From: an uncultured Caryophanales bacterium
GTDB lineage: Bacteria > Bacillota_I > Bacilli_A > RFN20 > CAG-826
Assembly (NCBI GenBank): GCA_946403545.1
Contig: CAMJAG010000014.1
Location: 1-15,698, forward strand
DNA length: 15,698 bases
Direction of reading: 5' to 3'
Made by a program: the position numbers and the translations under genes. Shown one piece after another: positions 1 to 7,795 of this stretch. Below the pieces are notes generated by a model. It had not been told where the DNA came from and searched no databases. It saw only the letters and a program-made list of their open reading frames with translations. Numbering within the stretch: position 1 is the first letter of the stretch; every line of letters begins with the position of its first letter.

Positions 1-7
1 TTTTTTG

Positions 8-1294
8 TTATTTGTTATTGATTCTAGTTTTGGTAACTGTCTTATATAAGAAGTTATCTTCTTTTCTATCAAGTACCATACTTCCAGGTCTATAGTAGTT
101 TCTCGCACCTCTTTGGAATTTAACTGGTTTGAGTGCTTTATAGTTAGGTAGGAAGAATAAGACTGCAAAGATAACACCAATAAGTGCACCAACTCCAAGT
201 CCTGCAATTGAGAATTCACCAGCATTAGCGGAGCCAATAACTGTACCTAATATTGTAGGGACTAAGAAGAATATCATTGTTAATAAGAATGCTTTTAGTT
301 TTGCCATTGGAAGGTTACCTGTCATTTTGCCAGTTTCACCATTCATAGCGAACATGAAGTTCTTATTCTTATATTGAGTAGCCATTAACCAAACTGGGTA
401 TAAAGCGTAATCAACATGTGTGTTATAGAGTTCTAAATGTGTATTTTCAACATGTAGATCTGTATATCTTGTAGAAATAGTAGTGCCAAATTGATCAACT
501 GTGCCTTCTCTAATTCTTTGGTTAGCTCTTGGGAAGACTTCTTCCTTATTAACATCATATTTATCAGATAAATAACCTGTTAAATAGCTTGGTTCAAACT
601 TAACTGCTTCGTTGAAGTGGAATGGTTCAATTGATTCCATTAATTGATCTGGCATCTTTTTAGAACCATCTACTGGGATATGATCAAAGCCAATTTTACC
701 TGCTCTTATGATAGAGTAGTATTTCTTTTCTTCATATCTATAGTTACCTGAGGTCCAAGTTGATTTAATATAGCCTTTCCATCTAACGATACCATCGACA
801 TCTGCATCATGAATCCAGAATGGAACATATAAACCTTTAATTTCTTTAATTTGGTTTTCTGTTTTGAATTTACCTGGTAAGAATATCTTTCTTCTAAGAT
901 ATTTCTTCATGATAGGTACTAAGTCATCATTAGTGTATTTAAATGGAATGACGTAGTCAGGTTTAAGAGCACCTTGCAAGCGGCCTTTTAAGATAACTGG
1001 GTTGCCACAATAAGGACATGTAGTAGCACTGGTATTTTCATCTGCGTAAACTTCACCACCACAAGAATTACATGTGTAAAGATTTAAACTAGCGGATTCT
1101 GCTTTAGAGAATTCTTCTGTTGAATCTTCCCAATCAAGTTTTTCTTTTGGTTTTTCGTTTAATTCTTGGTCGTATTTCTTTAATTGCTCAGGATCGAACT
1201 CGGAACCACAGAATTCACAGACAACTTTTTGGCTTTTTGCATCAAATTTTAAACTTGCCCCACAGTTAGGACATTTGTATTCGATTGCTGACAT
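8..1294 (-). CDS. Double zinc-ribbon membrane protein, YdjG-like partner of the SPFH protein
   Basis: A 428-residue protein. Two Cys4 zinc ribbons are visible: CPNC (8-11) with CEFC (26-29), and CNSC (75-78) with CPYC (93-96). A soluble region of about 230 residues follows, with family-like blocks such as LYVPFWIHDADVDG (155-168) and FAMNGETGKMTG (315-326). Two hydrophobic segments (about 333-353 and 362-382) and a basic tail end the protein, so it is probably anchored with the ribbons in the cytoplasm. The ATG lies 2 bp after the stop codon of the upstream SPFH gene and has no Shine-Dalgarno of its own, which suggests translational coupling. From family knowledge this resembles the zinc-ribbon membrane proteins (YdjG type) that accompany SPFH/PspA membrane-stress genes in Bacillota. 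The biochemical role is unknown. The stop is TAA, and the window ends 7 bp later, so the downstream context is not visible. Confidence 0.85.
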   Translation of the reverse strand: MSAIEYKCPNCGASLKFDAKSQKVVCEFCGSEFDPEQLKKYDQELNEKPKEKLDWEDSTEEFSKAESASLNLYTCNSCGGEVYADENTSATTCPYCGNPVILKGRLQGALKPDYVIPFKYTNDDLVPIMKKYLRRKIFLPGKFKTENQIKEIKGLYVPFWIHDADVDGIVRWKGYIKSTWTSGNYRYEEKKYYSIIRAGKIGFDHIPVDGSKKMPDQLMESIEPFHFNEAVKFEPSYLTGYLSDKYDVNKEEVFPRANQRIREGTVDQFGTTISTRYTDLHVENTHLELYNTHVDYALYPVWLMATQYKNKNFMFAMNGETGKMTGNLPMAKLKAFLLTMIFFLVPTILGTVIGSANAGEFSIAGLGVGALIGVIFAVLFFLPNYKALKPVKFQRGARNYYRPGSMVLDRKEDNFLYKTVTKTRINNK

Positions 1295-1296
1295 AA

Positions 1297-2631
1297 TTAT
1301 TTAACGATATCTTTGTCATCAAATGGATCGCCACATTCTGGACAGAATTTTGGTGGGTTTTTTGGATCTTTTGGTTCCCAACCACATTTATCACAGCGAT
1401 ATAATGGTTCACCAGCAGGTTTTTTAGCACCACATTCAGTGCAGAATTTACCTTTAGAGATTGTTCCACAGTTAGGACATTTCCAACCTTCAACTTCTTC
1501 TGGTTTTTTAGCACCACATTCTGGACAGAACTTACCTGTGACCATAATGCCACAACTTGGGCATTTCCAAGCACCTAAAGTTGCTTTCTTTTCTGCTTCA
1601 GCTTGTTCTTGTGCAGCACGTTGTTGTGCATCTTGATTTAATAATGTAGCAGCTGTGTTAGCGCCTCCATTACCTGCAGCCATATTAGCCATATTTAATC
1701 CCATGAAGCCCATCATAGCGCCGTTAGGATTGTTAGCAGCACCTTTCATAGCTTCAGCTTGTGCTTCAACTAAAGTTGCACCAGCCATACCAGCGTTTCT
1801 GTAAACAGCTTGGCGTTGGAGATTTTTAATCATGTCTGCATCTTCTTGTGGAAGTGTGACTGATTGAAGAGCGATAGAGACAACTTCAAGACCTCTTAAG
1901 TCTCTCCATTTTTCACTTAATGCATCATTCATAGCGTTTTCAAGTTCTGTTGTGTGAGCAACGATTTGGTTTGGTCTAAGTTCTAATTCACTTAATTTTC
2001 CAAATGCTGGTTGAAGAGCACTAACGAATTCTGATTTTAATTGGTTATCTAATTCACTACGGTAGTATGTATCTGTTACGTTACCACAAACATTAGCGTA
2101 GAAGAGTAGTGGGTTTGTAATCTTGTATGAGAAAACACCACAGCAACGGACACTAACATCGATATCTAATCCGATTTTAGAATCAACAACTCTAAATGGG
2201 ACTGGATTCATTGTGCCGAATTTGTTATCAACTAATTCTTTTAAGTTGAAGTAGTAAACTCTTTGGTCTTTACCTGTATCACCAGCAAAACCAATACGTT
2301 TCCACATAGTTTTGATCATTCCACCTAAACTACCAGCGAAAATGCTTGGTTCTGTGGACTTATCATATGTGTAGTTACCTGGTTCAGCACAGAGTTCAAC
2401 AACTTTACCGGATTCGACGATAATCATACATTGACCATCGTTGACTGCGATTCCAGAACCTTGAGAAATAATGTTGTCGTTACCTTTCTTGTTAACTGAA
2501 CGTTTGCCTTGTCTGCATTGACCTTTAGTCACTAAGACATCCTTTGGCATTGAGTCGCAATAGAAAAACTCTTTCCATTGATCTGCAAGAGCGCCACCAA
2601 TAGCGTTTCCAATAGCTTTAATAAGACCCAT
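1297..2631 (-). CDS. SPFH-domain protein with three C-terminal zinc ribbons (YdjI / virion-core-protein-like)
   Basis: A 444-residue protein starting at an ATG with a strong AGGAGGA site 7 nt upstream. Residues 1-35 (MGLIKAIGNAIGGALADQWKEF) are typical of the YdjI-like SPFH group. An SPFH/band-7 core spans roughly 60-260, followed by a helical region (262-300), an Ala/Gly/Met/Asn-rich linker (297-330) and an acidic/Gln-rich helix (333-350). Three Cys4 zinc ribbons then follow: CPSC/CPEC (357-372), CPNC/CTEC (385-400) and CDKC/CPEC (413-433). The first two are a 28-residue tandem duplication. SPFH proteins oligomerise on membranes, and the YdjI type helps recruit PspA-like proteins in Bacillus. 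Here only the zinc-ribbon membrane partner follows immediately and no PspA gene is in view. The general class is confident; the specific role in membrane stress is inferred. Confidence 0.88.
   Translation of the reverse strand: MGLIKAIGNAIGGALADQWKEFFYCDSMPKDVLVTKGQCRQGKRSVNKKGNDNIISQGSGIAVNDGQCMIIVESGKVVELCAEPGNYTYDKSTEPSIFAGSLGGMIKTMWKRIGFAGDTGKDQRVYYFNLKELVDNKFGTMNPVPFRVVDSKIGLDIDVSVRCCGVFSYKITNPLLFYANVCGNVTDTYYRSELDNQLKSEFVSALQPAFGKLSELELRPNQIVAHTTELENAMNDALSEKWRDLRGLEVVSIALQSVTLPQEDADMIKNLQRQAVYRNAGMAGATLVEAQAEAMKGAANNPNGAMMGFMGLNMANMAAGNGGANTAATLLNQDAQQRAAQEQAEAEKKATLGAWKCPSCGIMVTGKFCPECGAKKPEEVEGWKCPNCGTISKGKFCTECGAKKPAGEPLYRCDKCGWEPKDPKNPPKFCPECGDPFDDKDIVK
1402..1569 (-). repeat. Tandem 84-bp repeat encoding two zinc ribbons
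   Basis: Two in-frame copies of a 28-codon unit (residues 355-382 and 383-410 of the SPFH protein) each read WKCPxCG, then GKFCxECGAKKP. A stretch of 20 identical bases recurs at 1418-1437 and 1502-1521, exactly 84 bp apart. The third ribbon (413-433) is more diverged and is not part of the exact repeat. Confidence 0.85.
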
Positions 2632-2638
2632 AAATATA

Positions 2639-2645
2639 TCCTCCT
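2639..2645 (-). promoter_or_regulatory. Strong Shine-Dalgarno for the SPFH gene
   Basis: The minus strand reads AGGAGGA, 7 nt before the ATG at 2631. This fixes the start of the SPFH gene and contrasts with the following gene, which has no such site. Confidence 0.9.
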
Positions 2646-2676
2646 ATGTTCTTAAAAACTTATGTAATGTTTAAAG

Positions 2677-2704
2677 ATTAATTAGATTAACTTTAAATTG
2701 TCAT
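2677..2704 (-). promoter_or_regulatory. Tentative promoter of the SPFH/zinc-ribbon pair
   Basis: On the minus strand, ATGACA (2699-2704, 5 of 6 to TTGACA) is followed after 16 bp by ATTAAT (2677-2682, 4 of 6 to TATAAT). It lies in the 123-bp gap upstream of the SPFH gene. The match is weak and the region is very AT-rich, so the exact -10 is uncertain. Confidence 0.3.
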
Positions 2705-2748
2705 CAAAAAAAGTATATATTGTTTTTTATTTATAAGTAAAGAAAATT

Positions 2749-2764
2749 AGAAAACTAGTTTTCT
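2749..2764 (-). repeat. Perfect 16-bp palindrome across the YfhO stop codon; possible weak terminator
   Basis: AGAAAACTAGTTTTCT is a perfect inverted repeat with the TAG stop codon in its centre. On the minus strand it is followed by U-rich sequence. As RNA it could form a 6-bp stem with a CTAG loop, which is weak and AT-rich, so termination here is only a possibility. Confidence 0.3.
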
Positions 2765-5559
2765 TCAGTTTGCTTCTTCTTTTTATTGGAAATTTTCTTT
2801 TCCACTAAATAAATTCCTACTAATCCACCTATTCCTAAGTTAGTAATAAGGAATCCATAGACAAATGCGTGGTCACTATAAACTAATTTAATAGTGTGTT
2901 TTCCAAGCGAATATCCCTTAAGGGATACGCCAGTGAAGATGTTCCATCTTGTTTCTGCATTAACAACCTTACCATCAACATAGACTTTGAAATCTTCTTC
3001 AAATGGTAAAGTAAATATGAAATTTTGGTTTTCTTTTGTTAGTTCAAAAGTTCCCTCTAATTTATAGGAGAATTTAGATTTAATAGCTTTCATATCAAAT
3101 GAAGCTTGTTGTTTAATTTTATTAATATATTCGCCTAAAACATCAACTTGTTCCATGTATAAAACAGGTTCTATTGGAAGTTTAGGTTGTTCTTCAGTAA
3201 TTTTAATTTGTAGTCTATGTTGTCCATTGTTGGTATGGCTAAATCCTCTGATACCATTGTGCCAATAAGTGGATGTTTCTAACCAGTTATAATCTAAAAT
3301 AGATTGAATCCAATAATAACCATCACGAGTTATATAGTAGAAGTTATTATTTTCGCCACCAGCAGGTTCTTCAATTGTATATGTGATAGTACCTTTTCCT
3401 TCGTAGTAGTGGAATCCTTTTTCATCTATAGTTTGAGTAAGACCGCTTCCTACTTGAATATCTGTAATAGTGCATGGCACGAAAATATCTTTTTGCTTGT
3501 TTGAAGAATCAACAACATCGCTTACGAATGTCTTAAAGATTTCATTATGATATTCAAAATGATTGAACCAATATGTTTCTCCATTTGGATAATAGTCCCT
3601 AATTCCTTCATTGATCCAACTATAATCCATGTTGTTAACAGCGTAACCAAATGGTAAAAAATAGTCGTTTTTATAGAACTTGAGATCTCTTTCAGAAGTA
3701 GAAATGTTTGTTAATTCTACGAATGGATAGTTTTTAACATAAACTGGTTTATCAGTGGTGTAATTACCAGGTTCATCAATTAAATATTTAAGACCTAAAA
3801 GCGAGCTAACGGATACAGTAGCGCCACCTTCAAATTTTTCAAAGTAATCATTATTATGATAACCAAGCTTCCAGAAGTAATCCTTTACGTTCTTTTTAGC
3901 GTTACTTGTGTAGTGACAGAAACCACTGTAATTGTAGAAGAATGGGTTATTATCAATGAGGTTATAGTTACCTGGTCTATTAGATGTTAATTCCATTCTA
4001 TAGTTGTCATTAGGTTCTAAGGATTTAACTTTATCCACTGCATCTTGATAAGTCATATCTTGAATATATGTTGGATATTTTTGAACATGGTTATCTCTGA
4101 TATATGTTTTTAATGTTGAATCTGCACCACTTGAAGAAGAAATCGCCGTTAAAACTACGATAAGTCCGCTTAAACCCATGTAAACCCACTTGTTATCAAA
4201 GTGTAATCTATTCTTGACCAATAAATAGACAAGAGTAGCAACGATAGTGCCTAAGTATAAACCTAATCCAAGGTAGTTAATTGTATATGTTTCGAGTTTA
4301 GCCTCTACTAAGATATCGTTTTTAACGTTGCAAACGAGTAACAATACAAGAATCATTACCCCAACCGGAATAGCTAAGTGCCATTCTTTTGTTTCGCCGA
4401 TTTTTCTAAATTCAAGTGCACCAAAGTAACACACTAAGAAACCAATCATGAACGAATATCTAGTAGGGAACCAGCTAGGCTCTTGTCCACCATGGAACAT
4501 TGCGTTCAAAGTATTTACTGTGACTACAAGGAAGTAACCAACAAAGATTGCTAAAGCACCATATCTTTCTCTCTTGGAATAATGTGGGTTTAAAACGAAT
4601 AATTGAGCCATTACTAAAGTAACAACTGAAGTAAACATAGTGCACCAACCACTGTTATTCATGATAACTTCAACTGATGGGAAGTTATTTGTTAAGAATC
4701 CAACAAAATACATTGATGGAGAGAAATAGTGGAGTTCAGGAAGACCACCTTTTGCCTTAGTTCCTGCTAAATGTAAGAAGGCTGTTACCCAGAATACACC
4801 TGCTAAGAAACCACCTACTACTGAAGTAGCACTGAATCTATATGTAAATGCGAGTCTTTCTTTTTTGCCATTAAGTGCAATTACTCTATATACAAAGAAG
4901 ATGACTAAGAACATGCACATTAAAGCACCAATATACCAGCTAGTCATAAGAGCATACGCTAAAGTTACCGCATATAACCAATGATGTTTACCTTCTTCGA
5001 GTAATCTGACACCTAAAACCACTAGTGGAAGGATCATAATGCAATCAAACCACATGAAATTGTGCATTTCTGCCATGAAATATGAAATCAAACCATATCC
5101 AAACGAGAATGCTAGATAGCCAATATTCTTTTCTTTCGTAGTGATTCTTAATAACAAATACATATTTAAAGATGCAAAAGACATCTTGATGATGTTGCCC
5201 CACACAAAGAATAGTGGTAAATCTGCATCTTTGATGAAGATTGTTAATAAGTTGAATGGAGAAGATACATAGTATGCAAAAATTGATAGGTATTCGCCAC
5301 CAAATAATCTCATAGTGGAGTAAACTAAACTCTCATTATGGGTAATCACATACTTATAGTTTTTCAAGATAGCAATATATTGACTTTGCATATCAAAACT
5401 TATGATGGTGTATCCATCATGATTATTGAGCGCAAATTTATTAATACTAAAAACAACTATTAACGCTATAAAAGGTAGCAAAAAAGCAGCTAAACCTAAA
5501 GCCAAGTCAAATAAGAAGTTTTTATTCAAAATTTTTTTAATAAAAACACTAATTTTCAT
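2755..5559 (-). CDS. YfhO-family polytopic membrane protein (putative GT-C type glycosyltransferase)
   Basis: A 934-residue membrane protein. The first roughly 475 residues hold about a dozen hydrophobic segments (for example 16-38, 113-137, 195-226, 245-265, 334-352, 366-383, 395-411, 428-447, 457-472). An extracytoplasmic domain of about 420 residues follows, then a last TM (898-919) and a Lys-rich tail. YfhO hallmarks are FDMQSQY (55-61) in the first outer loop, FGGEYLSIFAYY (86-97), PSWFPTRYSF (361-370), LGLKYLI (588-594) and the late FEEDFKVYVDGK block (853-864). YfhO proteins are linked in Bacillota to glycosylation of lipoteichoic acid or related surface polymers with lipid-linked sugars. 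The acceptor here is unknown. The only usable start is the ATG at 5559: upstream in-frame codons include no ATG/GTG/TTG before a stop, and no Shine-Dalgarno is present. The stop is TAG. Confidence 0.88.
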   Translation of the reverse strand: MKISVFIKKILNKNFLFDLALGLAAFLLPFIALIVVFSINKFALNNHDGYTIISFDMQSQYIAILKNYKYVITHNESLVYSTMRLFGGEYLSIFAYYVSSPFNLLTIFIKDADLPLFFVWGNIIKMSFASLNMYLLLRITTKEKNIGYLAFSFGYGLISYFMAEMHNFMWFDCIMILPLVVLGVRLLEEGKHHWLYAVTLAYALMTSWYIGALMCMFLVIFFVYRVIALNGKKERLAFTYRFSATSVVGGFLAGVFWVTAFLHLAGTKAKGGLPELHYFSPSMYFVGFLTNNFPSVEVIMNNSGWCTMFTSVVTLVMAQLFVLNPHYSKRERYGALAIFVGYFLVVTVNTLNAMFHGGQEPSWFPTRYSFMIGFLVCYFGALEFRKIGETKEWHLAIPVGVMILVLLLVCNVKNDILVEAKLETYTINYLGLGLYLGTIVATLVYLLVKNRLHFDNKWVYMGLSGLIVVLTAISSSSGADSTLKTYIRDNHVQKYPTYIQDMTYQDAVDKVKSLEPNDNYRMELTSNRPGNYNLIDNNPFFYNYSGFCHYTSNAKKNVKDYFWKLGYHNNDYFEKFEGGATVSVSSLLGLKYLIDEPGNYTTDKPVYVKNYPFVELTNISTSERDLKFYKNDYFLPFGYAVNNMDYSWINEGIRDYYPNGETYWFNHFEYHNEIFKTFVSDVVDSSNKQKDIFVPCTITDIQVGSGLTQTIDEKGFHYYEGKGTITYTIEEPAGGENNNFYYITRDGYYWIQSILDYNWLETSTYWHNGIRGFSHTNNGQHRLQIKITEEQPKLPIEPVLYMEQVDVLGEYINKIKQQASFDMKAIKSKFSYKLEGTFELTKENQNFIFTLPFEEDFKVYVDGKVVNAETRWNIFTGVSLKGYSLGKHTIKLVYSDHAFVYGFLITNLGIGGLVGIYLVEKKISNKKKKQTEEN

Positions 5560-5568
5560 AGTGCTTAT

Positions 5569-5574
5569 ATTATA
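5569..5574 (-). promoter_or_regulatory. Consensus -10 box very close to the YfhO start
   Basis: A perfect TATAAT on the minus strand ends 9 nt before the ATG at 5559, with no Shine-Dalgarno between them. Initiation 6-8 nt downstream would give a 5' leader of only a few nucleotides. No good -35 is visible at the usual distance. The area overlaps a fully AT palindrome (5581-5598). Confidence 0.5.
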
Positions 5575-5580
5575 TACATA

Positions 5581-5598
5581 TTTTTATTTAAATAAAAA
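5581..5598. repeat. 18-bp perfect all-AT palindrome
   Basis: TTTTTATTTAAATAAAAA is its own reverse complement. It lies in the 70-bp gap between the EAL-protein stop and the YfhO start, just upstream of the TATAAT. It could be a protein-binding site or simply low-complexity AT sequence. Confidence 0.7.
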
Positions 5599-5629
5599 GT
5601 TTAAAAAATGTTACGATTCAGAAAGAATT

Positions 5630-7570
5630 TTATTTATTGTGGTTTTCTAAGAATCTTATTAAATCTTGTTCTTTTAAAGGACGAGAGAAGTAGTAACCTT
5701 GAACAAAATCGATATCTTTCTTCTTTGCTAAAGCAAGTTGTTCATCTGTTTCAACACCTTCAATAACGACAGGAATATTTAAATTCTTAAATAATTGAAC
5801 AGCGGAGTCCAAAAAGATTCTAACGTTACCTTGTTCTCCTAATAAAGATTTATCAAGTTTAGCAATACTAAATGGTAAGGAAATGAATCTAGCGATATTT
5901 GAGTATCCACTTCCGAAGTCATCCATTGCGAATTTAACGCCATATTTACCTAAATCATCCATGAATTCCTTAGTTTTTGTTGGATATTTAACTGCAACAG
6001 TTTCTGTAATTTCTAAGCAAATCCTTGTTGGATCGATTTCGTGTTTCCTGATAACTTTTAAGAATCTTTCGCTTGGGTTATTGAAGAATTCAGCGCATGA
6101 AACATTAATTTCTAAGTTTTCAATTTCTGGATGTCTCTTTAAGAATTGGCATGTTTCGTTCAAAACGAAGTAGTCAATCTCGCTAGCTAAACCAAAGCTT
6201 TCTGCGATAGGAATGAATTCTGCAGGACCAATATATCCAAGTTCATCATTTGATAATCTAATTAGAGATTCAAAATGGTTAAATTTCTTTGATCTAAGAT
6301 CAAAAATTGGTTGATAAACCATGTATAAACCTGTTCCGTTATCTAAACATTCTTTAAGAATTTCTTTAATTCTTCTATCTCTATTGACTCTATTGATAAA
6401 CGATTTATCTAATTCAATAAAGTTATCATCCTTAAATGATAAAGCGCCTTGCGCTCTATTTAAGAAGTCGTTATAACTATCAGAGTTTCTAAATGCTCCA
6501 TCATTATGGAACCAGAATAAGTGGATGGTAACACTGATTGGTCTATCTTTGATAAAGAATGGAACTGTACATCTCGCTTTTAAAGCGTGGAATAGTTGAA
6601 GTTGTTCGTCTATAGTTTTACAAATACAGACAAATCTTGAAGATTGAGTCCTAAAGACAAGAACTTTTTTATTAATTGAATGGATGAACTTTCTAATAGA
6701 TTCAAGTAATGCAACGGAATATAAATGACCGAAAGTTTCATCTAACATACCAAAGCTTTCAATATCGAAAACAACATAATATTTAAATTGTCTCTCAATA
6801 CGTTGACTATTGATATAATCAATAAAAGCATCATTATTAAACGCTCCAGATACTCTATCTACCTTTTCATCTGGATCGTTAACAGTGATAATAATAAACA
6901 TCATCGATAGAGTATATGAAATACCCATAACAAAGTATGGTTGTTGGAAAATTTGAATTATTTCGGCGATTATGACTAAAACGATAACAGTTGTTAAAAC
7001 CGGGAAAACTTTCTTAGAAAGAGTTTTTCTAAATACAAAAGCATAAACGATAGTAATTATCACGTTTAGACCGCAAATAAGGTATAGCAAGAAGAACATA
7101 GAACCATGGTTAATTGCGTAATAACCAAGCCCTGTATCTTCTAAAGTAAAGAATGTGTGATGTGCAGCATTAGTGAAAATCAAAAAACCTAATGCAATAG
7201 ATGGAATCATTGTAAGGTTATATAAAGGTGAATACCTTAAAGAACTTCCAACTGTATATAGAATATAAGTAAATAAGAAATAAGAACAAACAACTTGCAT
7301 GAAATAATAAGTTGCAAGTATTACTTCTGCCCACCCAACTGGGAAATAACCCGGATGATTCATTGCATAACATGAAAACACACCGAATCCAACATTTAAT
7401 ATGACAAAAAATAAAGCAACACCAAAAATTCTAAATACTGATGTAGGGAATTTCTTTCTAGACCAGTAACAGATGGTAATTGCTACTAAAAAGATAAGAG
7501 AAGTTAATTCTAAAAAATAATTGTAATGTAGGGATTCTGCAATAATCCCAGCTTGCGAAAATACATTCAT
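5630..7570 (-). CDS. Seven-TM signalling protein with degenerate GGDEF and intact EAL c-di-GMP phosphodiesterase domain
   Basis: A 646-residue protein. Seven hydrophobic segments (about 18-36, 46-67, 83-106, 118-134, 155-180, 190-207, 214-230) form a sensor of the 7TM-histidine-kinase-N type. A GGDEF-like fold (about 235-390) follows, in which the GGDEF signature is replaced by QSSRF (309-313), so no diguanylate cyclase activity is expected. The EAL domain (about 398-646) keeps the catalytic set: E434 in ESLIR (the EAL motif is ESL), N489 in INVS, E520 and E523 in LEITET, D550/D551 in DDFGSGYS, K571 in KLD, E604 and E607 in IEGVET, and Q624 in QGYYFSRPL. It should hydrolyse c-di-GMP at the membrane, with the GGDEF remnant perhaps sensing GTP or dimerising. 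It is divergent from the acyltransferase gene. A weak AGGA lies 6 nt before the ATG. The 70-bp gap to yfhO allows read-through. Confidence 0.92.
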   Translation of the reverse strand: MNVFSQAGIIAESLHYNYFLELTSLIFLVAITICYWSRKKFPTSVFRIFGVALFFVILNVGFGVFSCYAMNHPGYFPVGWAEVILATYYFMQVVCSYFLFTYILYTVGSSLRYSPLYNLTMIPSIALGFLIFTNAAHHTFFTLEDTGLGYYAINHGSMFFLLYLICGLNVIITIVYAFVFRKTLSKKVFPVLTTVIVLVIIAEIIQIFQQPYFVMGISYTLSMMFIIITVNDPDEKVDRVSGAFNNDAFIDYINSQRIERQFKYYVVFDIESFGMLDETFGHLYSVALLESIRKFIHSINKKVLVFRTQSSRFVCICKTIDEQLQLFHALKARCTVPFFIKDRPISVTIHLFWFHNDGAFRNSDSYNDFLNRAQGALSFKDDNFIELDKSFINRVNRDRRIKEILKECLDNGTGLYMVYQPIFDLRSKKFNHFESLIRLSNDELGYIGPAEFIPIAESFGLASEIDYFVLNETCQFLKRHPEIENLEINVSCAEFFNNPSERFLKVIRKHEIDPTRICLEITETVAVKYPTKTKEFMDDLGKYGVKFAMDDFGSGYSNIARFISLPFSIAKLDKSLLGEQGNVRIFLDSAVQLFKNLNIPVVIEGVETDEQLALAKKKDIDFVQGYYFSRPLKEQDLIRFLENHNK

Positions 7571-7795
7571 AACAAGTCCTATTTTAGCAAAAAATACTTA
7601 CTACACAACACAATTTAATTAAGAAAATAGTATCGAAATTAATGTGTTTTCCGAAAAAATGTTAAAAATATACCGAATTACTTCCATTAATGCGAATAAA
7701 ATGAAAATTTAGTGTTTCAATAATAGGTTAATTCAAATTTTTAACATTTTTCTTTTTCTTTGTTTTATTTCCATAGATTTCTAAAATAATGGTGT
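7571..7795. promoter_or_regulatory. Divergent AT-rich intergenic region with two outward promoters
   Basis: This 225-bp spacer separates the EAL gene (minus) from the acyltransferase gene (plus). Toward the left, TAAAAT at 7581-7586 (minus strand) with TTGTGT at 7603-7608 (16-bp spacer) could serve the EAL gene. A rival -10, TACTAT at 7627-7632, would give a normal leader. Toward the right, TAAAAT at 7782-7787 with TTGTTT at 7760-7765 (16-bp spacer) could serve the acyltransferase gene. The middle part (about 7640-7750) contains no convincing small ORF, RNA gene or repeat. Confidence 0.45.

Noticed and set aside
1266..1636. Open frames overlapping the zinc-ribbon coding region on both strands
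   Set aside because: These are shadows of the SPFH gene. They arise from the repeated Cys-rich codons and have no ribosome binding site or recognisable product.
7571..7795. Small RNA or small protein in the divergent spacer
   Set aside because: The sequence is AT-rich with no stable hairpin followed by a T-run and no short frame with a ribosome binding site. It is adequately explained by two outward promoters.
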